DNA of 48,592 nucleotides from Pseudomonadota bacterium (GTDB taxonomy: Bacteria; Pseudomonadota; Gammaproteobacteria; Xanthomonadales; Ahniellaceae): assembly GCA_022843465.1 (NCBI GenBank), contig JALHNO010000023.1, forward strand, positions 23,002 to 71,593, written 5' to 3'. Position 1 is the first letter of the stretch. Each line of letters starts with the position of its first letter. The notes beneath the pieces are model-generated. The model did no database searches. It was given only the letters and a program-made list of their open reading frames with translations, and was not told where the DNA came from. Made by a program: the position numbers and the translations under genes. This document shows positions 1 through 9,097 of this stretch, piece by piece.

Positions 1-809
1 GCCCGATGCGGGCCGACCGAGGTGCTGCGGAAGACCGCGGTCGCGCCCCGGGGGCGCTCCCACAAAACACCAAGCGCCGTTCTGTGGGAGGCCCGATGCG
101 GGCCGACCGAGGTGCTGGGCAAGACCACGGTCGCGCCCCTTGGGCGCTCCCACAAAACACCGAGCGCCGTTCTGTGGGAGGCCCGATGCGGGCCGACCGA
201 GGTGCTGCGGAAGACCGCGGTCGCGCCCCGGGGGCGCTCCCACAAAACACCAAGCGCCGTTCTGTGGGAGGCCCGATGCGGGCCGACCGAGGTGCTGGGT
301 AAGACTACGGTCGCGCCCCTTGGGCGCTCCTACAAAACGCCGAACGCGTTTCTGTGGGAGGCCCGATGCGGGCCGACCGAGGTGCTGGGTAAGACCGCGG
401 TCGCGCCCCGGGGGCGCTCCTACAAAACGCCGAACGCGTTTCTGTGGGAGGCCCGATGCGGGCCGACCGATGTGCTGGGTAAGACCGCGGTCGCGCCCCG
501 GGGGCGCTCCTACAAAACGCCGAACGCGTTTCTGTGGGAGGCCCGATGCGGGCCGACCGATGTGCTGGGTAAGACCGCGGTCGCGCCCCGGGGGCGCTCC
601 TACAAAACGCCGAACGCGTTTCTGTGGGAGGCCCGATGCGGGCCGACCGATGTGCTGGGTAAGACTACGGTCGCGCCCCTGGGGCGCTCCCACAAAGCGC
701 CGAACGCGTTTCTGTGGGAGGCCCGATGCGGGCCGACCGCGGTGCTGGGTAAGACCGCGGTCGCGCCCCGGGGCGCTCCTACAAAGCGCCAAGTGCAGTT
801 CTGTGTTTG
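1..809. repeat. Tandem array of 90-bp REP-doublet (BIME-like) units
   Basis: Nine head-to-tail copies begin at 1, 91, 181, 271, 361, 451, 541, 631 and 721; the last is degenerate and fades out by about 809. Each unit has a core of about 74 bp starting TGTGGGAG and ending CTCCCACA or CTCCTACA. The core contains two palindromes, GGCCCG-atg-CGGGCC and GCGCCCC-(g)-GGGGCGC, arranged as two inverted REP-like halves. A linker of about 16 bp (AAAACACCAAGCGCC type) joins the cores. Because 90 is divisible by three, several frames stay open through the array, but nothing resembles a protein. The unit matches the general look of BIME arrays (paired REPs in tandem); no REP-associated transposase is visible in the window. 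Confidence 0.93.
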
Positions 810-820
810 TTGGGCTTGGC

Positions 821-834
821 TTGATTTCGATCAA
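821..834 (+). promoter_or_regulatory. FNR box upstream of hemN
   Basis: TTGATttcgATCAA is a perfect FNR/ANR consensus palindrome. Its centre (827.5) is 41.5 bp before position 869, which is the A of the hemN ATG. At a class II FNR promoter this predicts transcription starting at the start codon itself. A weak -10 (TAGTCT, 857-862) sits at the matching distance. Confidence 0.88.
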
Positions 835-868
835 TTGCAGGCGCGCATATCGTGGCTAGTCTGCTGGC

Positions 869-2263
869 ATGAATACGACCGCCCGCTTCGATGCCGACCT
901 GCTGCGCCGTTACGACCGGCAGGGGCCGCGTTACACCTCGTATCCGACCGCGCCGCAGTTCAGCGAAGCGTTTGACGAAGACGCCTACCGCGATGTCGCA
1001 AGGCGCAGCAACGACGACCCCATCCCGCGTCGGCTGTCGCTGTACGCGCATATGCCGTTTTGCCAGAGCCCCTGCTTCTACTGTGGCTGCAATCGCATCA
1101 TCACCCGCGATCCGGCGCGCGCCGAGGCTTACCTTTCGCGGCTGGTGCGCGAGGTCAGCATGGTCGCGCCGCTGTTCGACCGAGACCGCGATGTCGTCCA
1201 GTTGCATCTCGGCGGTGGCACGCCGAACTTCTTCACGGCCGCGCAACTGCGCGAACTGGTCGACTGCCTGCATCGGCATTTTCACTTCAGCGAACGCGCC
1301 GATCGCGATATCTCGATCGAACTCGACCCCCGTTTTGTCGACGCCGATAGTATCGCGGCACTGGCCGCCATGGGATTCAACCGCGCCAGTCTGGGTGTAC
1401 AGGATTTCGACCCGCAGGTGCAGGCCGCGGTCAATCGCGTGCAATCCGTGGAGCAGACACTGGCGGTAGTCGCCGCCTGTCGGCAAAACGCGTTCAGTTC
1501 GATCAATATCGATCTGATCTACGGCCTGCCGGGTCAGAACGCCGCCGGCTTTGGGCGCACACTGGACATCGTGATCGCGGCCCGTCCCGACCGGCTTGCC
1601 GTCTACAGCTATGCGCATCTGCCGCAGATGTTCAAGGCTCAGCGCCAGATCGACGAGACCCTGCTGCCGGATGCGGAGCGCAAGCTGGGCCTGCTGCAAC
1701 TTGCCATCGAGAAGCTGACCGCCGCCGGCTACCAGTACATCGGCATGGACCATTTTGCGCTGCCCGCAGACGAACTGTCGGTCGCACTGGAACGCGGTTC
1801 CCTGCATCGAAACTTCATGGGCTACACCACGCACGCCGAATCCGATCTGATTGGCCTCGGGGTCAGTGCGATCAGCCATATCGGTGACAGCTACAGCCAG
1901 AATCCACGCGATCTGAGCCTGTGGGAGCACGCCATCGACAACGGGCGCCTGCCGGTCTGGCGCGGCATGCAGATGGGCCGCGACGATCTGGCGCGCGCCG
2001 AATTGATCCAGCGCCTGATGTGCCAGGGCGTAGTCGATATCGCCGCGCTGGAGTCGCGCCATGACCTTGATTTCGGCGCGTACTTTCGCGCCGACCTGGT
2101 GCGGCTGCACCCGCTGGTCGCCGATGGCCTGGTCGAATACGACGGCGAGGAACTGCGTGTCACCAGCCGCGGACGCATGCTGGTGCGAAACATCGCCGCG
2201 TGCTTCGATCACTACCTGCACCAGCCCACTGCGCAGCCCTTGCGCTACTCCAGAGTCATCTAG
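869..2263 (+). CDS. hemN: Oxygen-independent coproporphyrinogen III oxidase
   Basis: Radical-SAM enzyme that converts coproporphyrinogen III to protoporphyrinogen IX without oxygen, in the cytoplasm, for anaerobic haem synthesis. The 464-residue length is typical for HemN. The N-terminal RYTSYPTAPQF segment and the cluster-binding HMPFCQSPCFYCGCN motif (Cys65, Cys69, Cys72, with Cys74 following) are both present, as is the glycine-rich HLGGGTP. No Shine-Dalgarno sequence precedes the ATG, and the FNR box lies only 35 bp upstream, so the transcript may be leaderless. The fnr gene follows after 22 bp, and the two probably share a transcript. Haem from this route would supply the cbb3 oxidase and NO reductase encoded nearby. 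Confidence 0.96.
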   Translation: MNTTARFDADLLRRYDRQGPRYTSYPTAPQFSEAFDEDAYRDVARRSNDDPIPRRLSLYAHMPFCQSPCFYCGCNRIITRDPARAEAYLSRLVREVSMVAPLFDRDRDVVQLHLGGGTPNFFTAAQLRELVDCLHRHFHFSERADRDISIELDPRFVDADSIAALAAMGFNRASLGVQDFDPQVQAAVNRVQSVEQTLAVVAACRQNAFSSINIDLIYGLPGQNAAGFGRTLDIVIAARPDRLAVYSYAHLPQMFKAQRQIDETLLPDAERKLGLLQLAIEKLTAAGYQYIGMDHFALPADELSVALERGSLHRNFMGYTTHAESDLIGLGVSAISHIGDSYSQNPRDLSLWEHAIDNGRLPVWRGMQMGRDDLARAELIQRLMCQGVVDIAALESRHDLDFGAYFRADLVRLHPLVADGLVEYDGEELRVTSRGRMLVRNIAACFDHYLHQPTAQPLRYSRVI

Positions 2264-2285
2264 CCGTGCCAGTCAAGATCACGCG

Positions 2286-3038
2286 ATGAACAGCGCAGCC
2301 CTCAGCCGGGTCCGACATTCCCCGATCGTCGACGATGGCGATGAACTCCGATTCTGCACCACCTGCGCGTTCTCTGAAGCCTGCCTCTCGCAGGGCTACG
2401 ACAAGTCGGCGCTGGGTGAATTGCATGTCCTCGTCGAACACGTCGGGCCCTACCGCGAGGGCGATCATCTGTTTCGCGAGGGCGATCCCTTTACGGCCAT
2501 CGCCGCCGTGCGCGCGGGTACGGTGAAGACCTATGTGCTCGATGAATCCGGCCGCGAGCAGGTGCTTGGCTTTTTCCTGCCGGGCGAAGTGATCGGTCTG
2601 AATGCCATTCATCAGGCACGTTATCCCTGCAATGCCATCGCCCTGGATACCGTGGCCCTGTGCCGGTTTTCATTTCCGCGGATGGCAGTGCTGGCGAGCC
2701 GCATGCCCGGCCTGCAGGCGCAGTTGTTCCGTCTGCTCTCGATGGATATCGGCAAGGCTGCCCTGCTCGCCGGCGACTACTCGGCCGATGAGAGAATGGC
2801 GGCGTTCCTGGTCTCACTCTCCTTGCGTTACGCCCGCCGCGGCTTTTCTCCGACACGATTCCGGCTGACGATGGCGCGCACGGACATGGCCAACTATCTG
2901 CGACTGGCAGCCGAGACGGTCAGCCGCGTGCTGCGCCGATTCCAGGACGATGGACTGCTGACCGTCGAGCGTCGCGAACTGGAAATTCTCGATCTGCCAC
3001 GCCTGCAAGGTCTGGCGCGATCGGTACTGCGCGATTGA
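2286..3038 (+). CDS. fnr: Oxygen-sensing FNR/ANR transcriptional regulator
   Basis: Global anaerobic regulator of the Crp/Fnr family, 250 residues from the ATG at 2286. It keeps all four cysteines expected of a [4Fe-4S] oxygen sensor: Cys24, Cys27 and Cys33 (CTTCAFSEAC) and an internal Cys115 (RYPCN). The cyclic-nucleotide-like beta-roll spans about residues 45-150, and the C-terminal winged helix carries the ETVSR recognition-helix signature that reads TTGA half-sites. The frame stays open upstream inside hemN, but 2286 gives the normal FNR length. It is the obvious candidate regulator for the five FNR-type boxes in this window. The same arrangement with hemN is known in other gammaproteobacteria. 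Confidence 0.95.
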   Translation: MNSAALSRVRHSPIVDDGDELRFCTTCAFSEACLSQGYDKSALGELHVLVEHVGPYREGDHLFREGDPFTAIAAVRAGTVKTYVLDESGREQVLGFFLPGEVIGLNAIHQARYPCNAIALDTVALCRFSFPRMAVLASRMPGLQAQLFRLLSMDIGKAALLAGDYSADERMAAFLVSLSLRYARRGFSPTRFRLTMARTDMANYLRLAAETVSRVLRRFQDDGLLTVERRELEILDLPRLQGLARSVLRD

Positions 3039-3077
3039 TCCCATCCATCGAGCACCCGCACGGCGCAAGGAGCAGAC

Positions 3078-3332
3078 ATGGACCTGATCGAACTGAAAAA
3101 CTTCCTGCTGTGGAATCTGGGCTTCAATTACCTGATCCTGCTGATCTGGTTTGGCGCCTTCGTGTTCGCCCGTGATGCAATCTTCCGTCTGCATTCGCGC
3201 TGGTTCGCACTCGATCGCGCCCAGTTCGATCTGATCCACTATGCCGCGATGGCGATCTACAAGATCGGCATCCTGCTGTTCATCGCCGGACCGCTGCTTG
3301 TACTCCTGCTGATGCCCACCGACGCACCTTAG
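3078..3332 (+). CDS. Small conserved inner-membrane protein (DUF6868-like)
   Basis: An 84-residue protein with two predicted membrane helices (about residues 15-32 and 58-80). They flank a conserved-looking stretch, FARDAIFRLHSRWFALD, followed by HYAAMAIYKIGILLF. It resembles the short membrane family I recall as DUF6868; that name is from memory and unverified. AAGGAG (3067-3072) lies 5 nt before the ATG, a good ribosome binding site. It follows fnr by 39 bp and could be the last gene of the hemN-fnr unit. Function unknown. Confidence 0.72.
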   Translation: MDLIELKNFLLWNLGFNYLILLIWFGAFVFARDAIFRLHSRWFALDRAQFDLIHYAAMAIYKIGILLFIAGPLLVLLLMPTDAP

Positions 3333-3360
3333 CGAAGAGACCAGACGATTGGGCGCCAGC

Positions 3361-3374
3361 TTGATCCATGTCAG
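3361..3374 (+). promoter_or_regulatory. FNR/DNR-type box upstream of the NO reductase gene
   Basis: TTGATccatGTCAG matches TTGAY-N4-RTCAA except for the last base. Its centre is 64 bp before the NO reductase ATG, which would put the start near 3409 and leave a 23-nt leader containing GAGGA (3419-3423). This is the least perfect of the five boxes in the window. Confidence 0.62.
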
Positions 3375-3431
3375 TGCATGAGGTTACAACCAGCGACACC
3401 ATGACCGGGTCTACCAACGAGGATCGACGTC

Positions 3432-5708
3432 ATGGACCAAACGCGGAAACTCTGGATCTGGCTGGGTGCCCTGCTGGCATCGAGTTTTTCGGTGCTGCTA
3501 TGGATGGGCGGCGAGATACATCGCGAGGCACCCCCGATGCCGGACTCGGTGGTCACCGAGCAGGGTACGCTGGTGTACACGCGCGCCGATATCGAAACCG
3601 GTCGTACCGTCTGGCAGAGCATGGGTGGCCAGCAACTCGGATCAATCTGGGGACACGGCGCCCTGGTTGCGCCAGACTGGAGTGCCGACTGGTTGCATCG
3701 TGAAACCGAGGCAAGACTCGAACTGCGGGCCCAGCGTGCCCATGCCCAGTCCTATGCGACGCTGAGCGCGGGCGAGCAGGCAAAACTTCAGGCCGAGCTG
3801 CAACCGGCGATCCGCCGCAATACGTATGACGCCGACAGCGGCGATTTGGTCATCGATCAGGAACGTGCCGACGCCATTGCACAGGTGGCCGCGCACTACA
3901 TCGGCCTGTTTGGCGCCGAGCCCGCCAGCGAGGAACTGCGCGAAGCCTATGCGATGAAGAACAACACGGTCGACACGCCCGAGCATCGCCGGCAGTTGAC
4001 CGCGTTCTTCTTCTGGACCGCGTGGGCGGCCGCAAGCGAGCGCCCCGGCAGCACCACGAGCTACACCAACAACTGGCCGTACGAACCCTTGGCGGGAAAT
4101 ACCGCAACCCCGAGCGCCTTCCTTTGGACCGTATTCAGTGTGCTCTTCATGATCGCCGGCATTGGTCTGCTGGGCTGGCACTACGCGGTCTACCACGGTC
4201 GCGATCCGGCGCCACCGCCGCCTGCACACGACCCCTTGCAGGCACTCACCATCACGCCATCGATGAAGGCAACGGCAAAATATTTCTGGCTGGTGATTGC
4301 GCTGTTTCTGGTACAGATCCTGCTCGGTGCAACGACCGCGCACTTCCAGGTCGAAGGCCGCGAGTTCTATGGCATCCAGCTGGCCGATGTGCTGCCCTAC
4401 GCGCTGACCCGTAGCTGGCACACCCAGTTGGCGGTGCTCTGGATCGCCACTGCCTGGCTCGGTACCGGGCTCTATATCGCACCAGCGATTTCCGGCCATG
4501 AACCCAGGTACCAGCGCGCCGGCGTCAACTTCCTGTTCGCCTGCCTGGTGCTGATCGTGGTCGGTGCCTTCACCGGCCAATGGTTTGCGGTGATGCAGAA
4601 GCTCGGCCTGGCCAACAACTTCTGGTTCGGTCATCAGGGTTGGGAATACGTCGATATCGGACGCTTCTGGCAGATCTTCCTGTTCATTGGACTGATGCTC
4701 TGGCTGGTGCTGATGGGGCGGGCACTGTGGCCCTCACTGCGCCGCCGCGACGAGATGAGTTCGATCGTCGGACTGCTGTTCCTTTCCACAATTGCCATCG
4801 GCCTGTTCTACGGCGCTGGCCTGATGTGGGGCGAACACAGCCATCTGTCGATGGTCGAGTACTGGCGCTGGTGGGTGGTGCATCTCTGGGTGGAAGGCTT
4901 CTTCGAGGTGTTTGCGGTGGCGGTGATGAGCTTCCTGTTCGTCAAGCTCGGCCTGGTGCGCGCACGCAGTGCAACCGTGAACGTGCTGTTCGCCACCATC
5001 ATCTTCATGGCCGGTGGCGTGCTCGGTACCTTCCATCATCTTTACTTCACCGGCACCACGACAGCCGTGGTGGCGCTCGGTGCCTCGTTCTCCGCGCTCG
5101 AGGTGGTACCGCTCGCCTTCATCGGCATGGAAGCCTACGAGAACTGGAATCACAGCCAGGCGACGCCGTGGATGGCACGCTACCGCTGGCCGATCATGTT
5201 CTTCCTCGCGGTCTCGTTCTGGAATCTGGTCGGCGCCGGACTGTTCGGCTTCCTGATCAACACACCGCTTGCGCTGTACTACATGCAGGGCCTGAATCTG
5301 ACCGCACTGCACGGCCACACCGCACTGATGGGTGTCTACGGCATGCTCGGCATCGGCCTGCTGCTGTTCTGCCTGCGGGGGCTGAAACCGCAGGCGATCT
5401 GGAGTTCTGCGCTGCTGCGTCGAAGCTTCTGGTCGTTCAACATCGGGCTCGCCCTGATGGGCTTGCTGACGCTGTTGCCGCTGGGTCTGCTGCAACTGAA
5501 TGCAGCGCTCGAGAACGGCTACTGGTACGCGCGATCCGCCGAATTCATGGGCCGCCCGATCGTCGATGTGCTGGTCTGGATGCGTGTGCCAGGCGATACC
5601 ATCTTCTCGATCGGCGCCCTGCTGCTGGGCTGGTTCGTGTTGCGACTCTGGATCGCGCCACGCAGCGAGCCGCAGGCGGTAGGCGTGGGCGTGACCAGCG
5701 CCGTCTGA
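3432..5708 (+). CDS. norZ: Quinol-dependent nitric oxide reductase (qNor)
   Basis: Single-subunit nitric oxide reductase of the inner membrane. It reduces 2 NO to N2O with electrons from quinol. The 758-residue length, with an N-terminal extension fused to a NorB-like 12-helix core, distinguishes it from the cytochrome-c-dependent NorB/NorC pair. Candidate haem and FeB ligands are His330 (SWHTQLA), His484 and Glu488 (HLWVEGFFE), His535/His536 (GTFHHLYFTG) and His627/His629 (LHGHTALMG). GAGGA lies 8 nt before the ATG. It protects against or consumes the NO made by NirK downstream. nnrS follows, a common partner. Confidence 0.95.
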   Translation: MDQTRKLWIWLGALLASSFSVLLWMGGEIHREAPPMPDSVVTEQGTLVYTRADIETGRTVWQSMGGQQLGSIWGHGALVAPDWSADWLHRETEARLELRAQRAHAQSYATLSAGEQAKLQAELQPAIRRNTYDADSGDLVIDQERADAIAQVAAHYIGLFGAEPASEELREAYAMKNNTVDTPEHRRQLTAFFFWTAWAAASERPGSTTSYTNNWPYEPLAGNTATPSAFLWTVFSVLFMIAGIGLLGWHYAVYHGRDPAPPPPAHDPLQALTITPSMKATAKYFWLVIALFLVQILLGATTAHFQVEGREFYGIQLADVLPYALTRSWHTQLAVLWIATAWLGTGLYIAPAISGHEPRYQRAGVNFLFACLVLIVVGAFTGQWFAVMQKLGLANNFWFGHQGWEYVDIGRFWQIFLFIGLMLWLVLMGRALWPSLRRRDEMSSIVGLLFLSTIAIGLFYGAGLMWGEHSHLSMVEYWRWWVVHLWVEGFFEVFAVAVMSFLFVKLGLVRARSATVNVLFATIIFMAGGVLGTFHHLYFTGTTTAVVALGASFSALEVVPLAFIGMEAYENWNHSQATPWMARYRWPIMFFLAVSFWNLVGAGLFGFLINTPLALYYMQGLNLTALHGHTALMGVYGMLGIGLLLFCLRGLKPQAIWSSALLRRSFWSFNIGLALMGLLTLLPLGLLQLNAALENGYWYARSAEFMGRPIVDVLVWMRVPGDTIFSIGALLLGWFVLRLWIAPRSEPQAVGVGVTSAV

Positions 5709-5813
5709 TGCAACCCGATCCGGCGCGTGTCGAGGCAACTCGCCTGGGCACGCGCCGGCGTTTCCGTTCCTGGTCATCCGCGATGACCGAACCCATCGTC
5801 TGAGTCCCGCGAA

Positions 5814-7055
5814 ATGACGCCAAGCATCAGCGAACGCAGCAACCTGCCCTCCCTGCAGCAGCTGGCAGCGGCCCCGCATCGCCTGCTGTTCCTGGCAGGT
5901 GCTGCCAATGTACTGCTGGCGATGCTGTGGTGGACGCTGTGGCTGGCGAGCAGCCGGATGCAGCTGGCGTGGATGCCGCAACCCGATCTTCCTGCGGGCT
6001 GGGCGCATGCCATTGTCATGCAGTACCAGGTACTGCCACCTTTCATGTTTGGATTTCTGCTGACGGTATTTCCGCGCTGGATGGGTCTGCCGGCACTCAC
6101 GCACTGGCATTACCTGCCGGTAGGCATCGGCCTGCTCGGTGGCCAGGTGCTGGTCCTGATCGGGCTCTGCGGCTACCCGCATCTGGTTTATCTGGGCATG
6201 CTGCAGACACTCGCCGGCTGGATCGCCGGACTGGCATTTCTGGTCGGTCTGCTGTTGCGCGATCGCCAGACCACCTGGCATGCGATTGCATGCAGCGCGG
6301 CATTGGGATTCGGGCTGATTGGTCTTCTGCTGACGATCGCCTATCTGCATACCCAGGATCCGCGATTGCTGTTTGCGTCGATCAAGTTCGGCAGCTTCGG
6401 ACTGCTGCTGCCGATTTATGTGACGGTGGCGCACCGCATGTTTCCGTTCTTCGCCAGCGCTGCACTGCCGGGACATCAGGGCTGGCGGTCGCTACCCTGG
6501 CTTGCCGCATTCTGGTCGCTGTGTCTGGCCCATCTCGGGCTTGAACTGATTCATGGCTATGCCTGGCTGTGGCTGGTCGACCTGCCGCTGATGCTGCTGG
6601 CGAGCTACTGGCTCTGGCGCAACTGGCCGCGCGCAGGCAACGCCAATCTGCCGCTGCTGCTACGGGTATTGTTCCTCGGCTATGCCTGGCTGCCACTGGC
6701 CTTGCTGCTGTACAGCCTGCAGAGCGCGTGGTTTTGCTTCGACGGCGCGTTTGTTCTGGGTCGCGCACCGGCGCATGCACTCTTCATCGGTTTCTTTGGC
6801 AGCATCCTGGTGGCGATGGTTACGCGGGTCACCCAGGGGCATTCGGGGCGCGTGCTCGAATTCGGAGCGACCGCGGTGTTCGCCTTTGTCCTGATCCAGC
6901 TCACTGCCGTGGTCCGCCTGCTCGCCGAGCTGCGCCAGCAACCGATCATGTGGCAGGTGGCAGCAGGCACACTCTGGTTGCTGGCCTTCCTGCCCTGGGT
7001 GGCGCGATCCGCGTGGATCTATCTGACACCGCGGCGCGACGGTCAGCCCGGATGA
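5814..7055 (+). CDS. nnrS: NnrS family membrane protein
   Basis: 413-residue polytopic membrane protein with about 12 hydrophobic helices, recognised as NnrS. The family is haem- and copper-associated, is induced with denitrification genes and is linked to tolerance of nitrosative stress. Its exact biochemical role is unsettled. The PPFMFGFLLTVFPRWMG segment near residues 75-90 and the GHSGR motif near residue 345 are typical. It lies 105 bp after the NO reductase gene and 25 bp before the SirB-like gene, all on one strand, suggesting one operon. No strong ribosome binding site is visible. Confidence 0.9.
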   Translation: MTPSISERSNLPSLQQLAAAPHRLLFLAGAANVLLAMLWWTLWLASSRMQLAWMPQPDLPAGWAHAIVMQYQVLPPFMFGFLLTVFPRWMGLPALTHWHYLPVGIGLLGGQVLVLIGLCGYPHLVYLGMLQTLAGWIAGLAFLVGLLLRDRQTTWHAIACSAALGFGLIGLLLTIAYLHTQDPRLLFASIKFGSFGLLLPIYVTVAHRMFPFFASAALPGHQGWRSLPWLAAFWSLCLAHLGLELIHGYAWLWLVDLPLMLLASYWLWRNWPRAGNANLPLLLRVLFLGYAWLPLALLLYSLQSAWFCFDGAFVLGRAPAHALFIGFFGSILVAMVTRVTQGHSGRVLEFGATAVFAFVLIQLTAVVRLLAELRQQPIMWQVAAGTLWLLAFLPWVARSAWIYLTPRRDGQPG

Positions 7056-7080
7056 GCCGGCAACGCGGAGGCGATCGAGC

Positions 7081-7482
7081 ATGATGACCTACTACGCCGA
7101 GATCAAATATGTACACGTCGCCGCGGTGCTGGCGAGCGGCCTGCTGTTTCTGCTGCGCGGCACACTGATGCTGTCCGGATCAGCGCGGCATGGTTCCGCT
7201 GCGCTGCGCTATCTGAGCTACAGCATCGATACCGTCTTGTTGACCGCTGCCCTGATGCTGCTGACCATCCTGCCTGCCGCGATGTTCGGCAACGGCTGGC
7301 TGCTGGTGAAGATGGTCCTGCTGGTGGGCTATGTGGTACTCGGATCGCTGGCCCTCAAGCGCGGCGCCACCCGGTTGATCCAGCGCCGCTGTTTCTTCTT
7401 GGCGGTGATGGTCTACGTCTTCATGCTGGGCATTGCCCGCGCGCACCATCCGCTTGGATTCCTGTCTGGCCTGCTGCACTGA
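7081..7482 (+). CDS. SirB family membrane protein
   Basis: 133 residues with four predicted membrane helices, resembling the SirB2 family (YYAEIKYVHVAAVLASG near the N-terminus and ARAHHPLGF near the C-terminus). The name comes from a Salmonella invasion-regulator locus, but the biochemical function is unknown. Members often sit in denitrification clusters next to nnrS or NO reductase genes, as here. GGAGG (7067-7071) precedes the ATG at suitable distance. Confidence 0.82.
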   Translation: MMTYYAEIKYVHVAAVLASGLLFLLRGTLMLSGSARHGSAALRYLSYSIDTVLLTAALMLLTILPAAMFGNGWLLVKMVLLVGYVVLGSLALKRGATRLIQRRCFFLAVMVYVFMLGIARAHHPLGFLSGLLH

Positions 7483-7519
7483 ACAGATACCGCATCGTGC
7501 GCGACGATCTGAATCCGGA

Positions 7520-7533
7520 TTGACTCAGGTCAA
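7520..7533 (+). promoter_or_regulatory. FNR/DNR box upstream of nirK
   Basis: TTGACtcagGTCAA is a perfect palindrome in the 38-bp gap after the SirB-like gene. Its centre is 41.5 bp before about 7568, which would leave a 28-nt leader in front of the lipoprotein ATG at 7596. A weak -10-like CATCGT sits at 7556-7561. GTCAA-type half-sites are often used by NO-responsive DNR/NNR regulators as well as by FNR. Confidence 0.88.
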
Positions 7534-7595
7534 GGTGCCGAACCGGGCGCAGGCGCATCGTGGCCACATGCACCCACTGCGCCAATGAGGCCCCC

Positions 7596-9092
7596 ATGAA
7601 AACGCACACGCGAAGAATGCTTGTTCTGGTCATGATGCTGACGCTTGCCGCTTGCCAACAGCCCGCGCCTGTCACCGCCGCTCCAGAAGACACGGGCGGC
7701 TCGGCCAAGGGAGACTTCGGTCCACCCGTGGGCGAGCCGATCGAAGCGATCCTGACCGCTCCGCCCCTGGTGCCACCCGCCACGGGCCGCAAGCAGCCCG
7801 CCAAGGTGGTCGTCAATCTGGAAGTGCGGGAAATCGAGAAGGAAATCAGTGAGGGCGTGACCTACACGTTCTGGACCTTCGGCGGCACAGTGCCCGGAAG
7901 CTTCATCCGCATACGCCAGGGCGATACGGTGGAGTTTCATCTGAACAATCACCCCGATTCGAAGATGCCGCACAACATCGACCTGCATGCGGTGACCGGT
8001 CCGGGTGGTGGTGCCGCATCCAGCTTCACGGCACCTGGACACAGCTCGCAGTTCACCTTCAAGGCGCTCAATGCCGGCCTCTATGTCTATCACTGCGCCA
8101 CCGCCCCGGTCGGCATGCACGTGGCCAATGGCATGTACGGCCTGATCCTGGTCGAGCCGCCCGAAGGTCTGCCTGCAGTCGACAAGGAGTACTACGTGAT
8201 GCAGGGCGATTTCTACACCGTCGGCAAGTACCGTGAGAAGGGACTGCAACCATTCGATATGCAGAAGGCGATCGAGGAGAACGCCACCTATGTGCTGTTC
8301 AACGGCTCGGAAGGCGCCCTGCTGGGTGACAACGCGCTACCGGCGAAAGTCGGCGAGACGGTACGGCTTTATGTCGGCAATGGCGGACCCAACCTGAGCT
8401 CGAGCTTTCATGTGATCGGTGAGATCTTCGACAAGGTCTGGTTCGAGGGCGGCACCCGGTATCAGGAAAACGTGCAGACCACGATGGTGCCTGCGGGCGG
8501 CTCGGCCATCGTCGAGTTTCGTGCGGAAGTACCTGGAACCAGTGTGATCGTCGACCACGCCCTGTTCCGCGCTTTCAACAAGGGTGCGCTGGGCATGCTC
8601 AAGTTCGAGGGACCGGAAGACAAGACGATTTACTCCGGCAAGGAGATCGACAGTGTCTATCTCGGCGACAAGGCAGCCAGCGCTGCACCGGTGGCCGCCG
8701 CCGCACAGGCCGCCGCCACCGGCGCGTTGACACTGGAACAGCAGGTCAAGTCCGGCGAGGCGCTGTTTGCCGGCACCTGCTCGACCTGCCACCAGAGCAA
8801 CGGTGCCGGCTTGCCGAACGTGTTCCCGCCGCTGGCCAAGTCGGACTATCTCAATGCCGACAAGGACCGCGCCATCGCCATCATTCTCAATGGCCTCAGC
8901 GGTCCGGTCACCGTCAATGGCGCCTCGTACAACTCGGTAATGCCGCCGATGAGTCAGCTCAACGACGACGAGATCGCCAATATCCTGACCTATACCTACA
9001 ACAGCTGGGACAACGCAGGCGGGCAGATATCGGCGGCGGATGTGGCGCGCGTACGCGCTGCTACGCCGAGACCCGAAGGCGCGGCGCACTGA
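7596..9092 (+). CDS. nirK: Copper nitrite reductase with C-terminal cytochrome c domain, lipoprotein
   Basis: Reduces nitrite to NO in the periplasm, a key denitrification step. The 498-residue protein begins with a lipobox (LAAC, Cys20), so it is probably membrane-anchored. Two cupredoxin domains follow. Type 1 copper ligands are His126, Cys167, His175 and Met180; type 2 ligands are His131, His166 and His321; Asp129 and His272 fit the catalytic pair. The Cys-to-His spacing of 8 ([10 protein letters not shown]) is that of class II NirK. A class I cytochrome c domain (CSTCH, residues 395-399) ends the protein and could accept electrons directly. The in-frame ATG at 7560 would place 12 residues before the signal peptide and lies ahead of the predicted transcript start, so 7596 is preferred (AGG at 7588-7590). 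Confidence 0.96.
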   Translation: MKTHTRRMLVLVMMLTLAACQQPAPVTAAPEDTGGSAKGDFGPPVGEPIEAILTAPPLVPPATGRKQPAKVVVNLEVREIEKEISEGVTYTFWTFGGTVPGSFIRIRQGDTVEFHLNNHPDSKMPHNIDLHAVTGPGGGAASSFTAPGHSSQFTFKALNAGLYVYHCATAPVGMHVANGMYGLILVEPPEGLPAVDKEYYVMQGDFYTVGKYREKGLQPFDMQKAIEENATYVLFNGSEGALLGDNALPAKVGETVRLYVGNGGPNLSSSFHVIGEIFDKVWFEGGTRYQENVQTTMVPAGGSAIVEFRAEVPGTSVIVDHALFRAFNKGALGMLKFEGPEDKTIYSGKEIDSVYLGDKAASAAPVAAAAQAAATGALTLEQQVKSGEALFAGTCSTCHQSNGAGLPNVFPPLAKSDYLNADKDRAIAIILNGLSGPVTVNGASYNSVMPPMSQLNDDEIANILTYTYNSWDNAGGQISAADVARVRAATPRPEGAAH

Positions 9093-9097
9093 GGACA

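Noticed and set aside
1-809. CRISPR array
   Set aside because: Units are repeated in full with no variable spacers, each holds two palindromes, and no cas genes are present; the same applies to 24623-25630.
22-975. Long plus-strand frames through the first repeat array (also 140-859 and 6-302)
   Set aside because: The 90-bp unit is a multiple of three, so frames stay open by repetition; translations are repeats of the palindromes and run into hemN out of frame.
2061-2285. Upstream extension of fnr
   Set aside because: The extra 75 residues lie within hemN; the ATG at 2286 gives the normal FNR length with cysteines at the expected positions.
5708-5803. 31-codon frame overlapping the NO reductase stop by ATGA
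   Set aside because: Arg-rich, with no recognised pattern, and short; only the overlap speaks for it.
4734-6476. 580-codon minus-strand frame opposite the NO reductase and nnrS; similar antisense frames at 779-2221 and 3642-4634
   Set aside because: They mirror well-identified genes and have unnatural Gln/His/Arg-rich composition.
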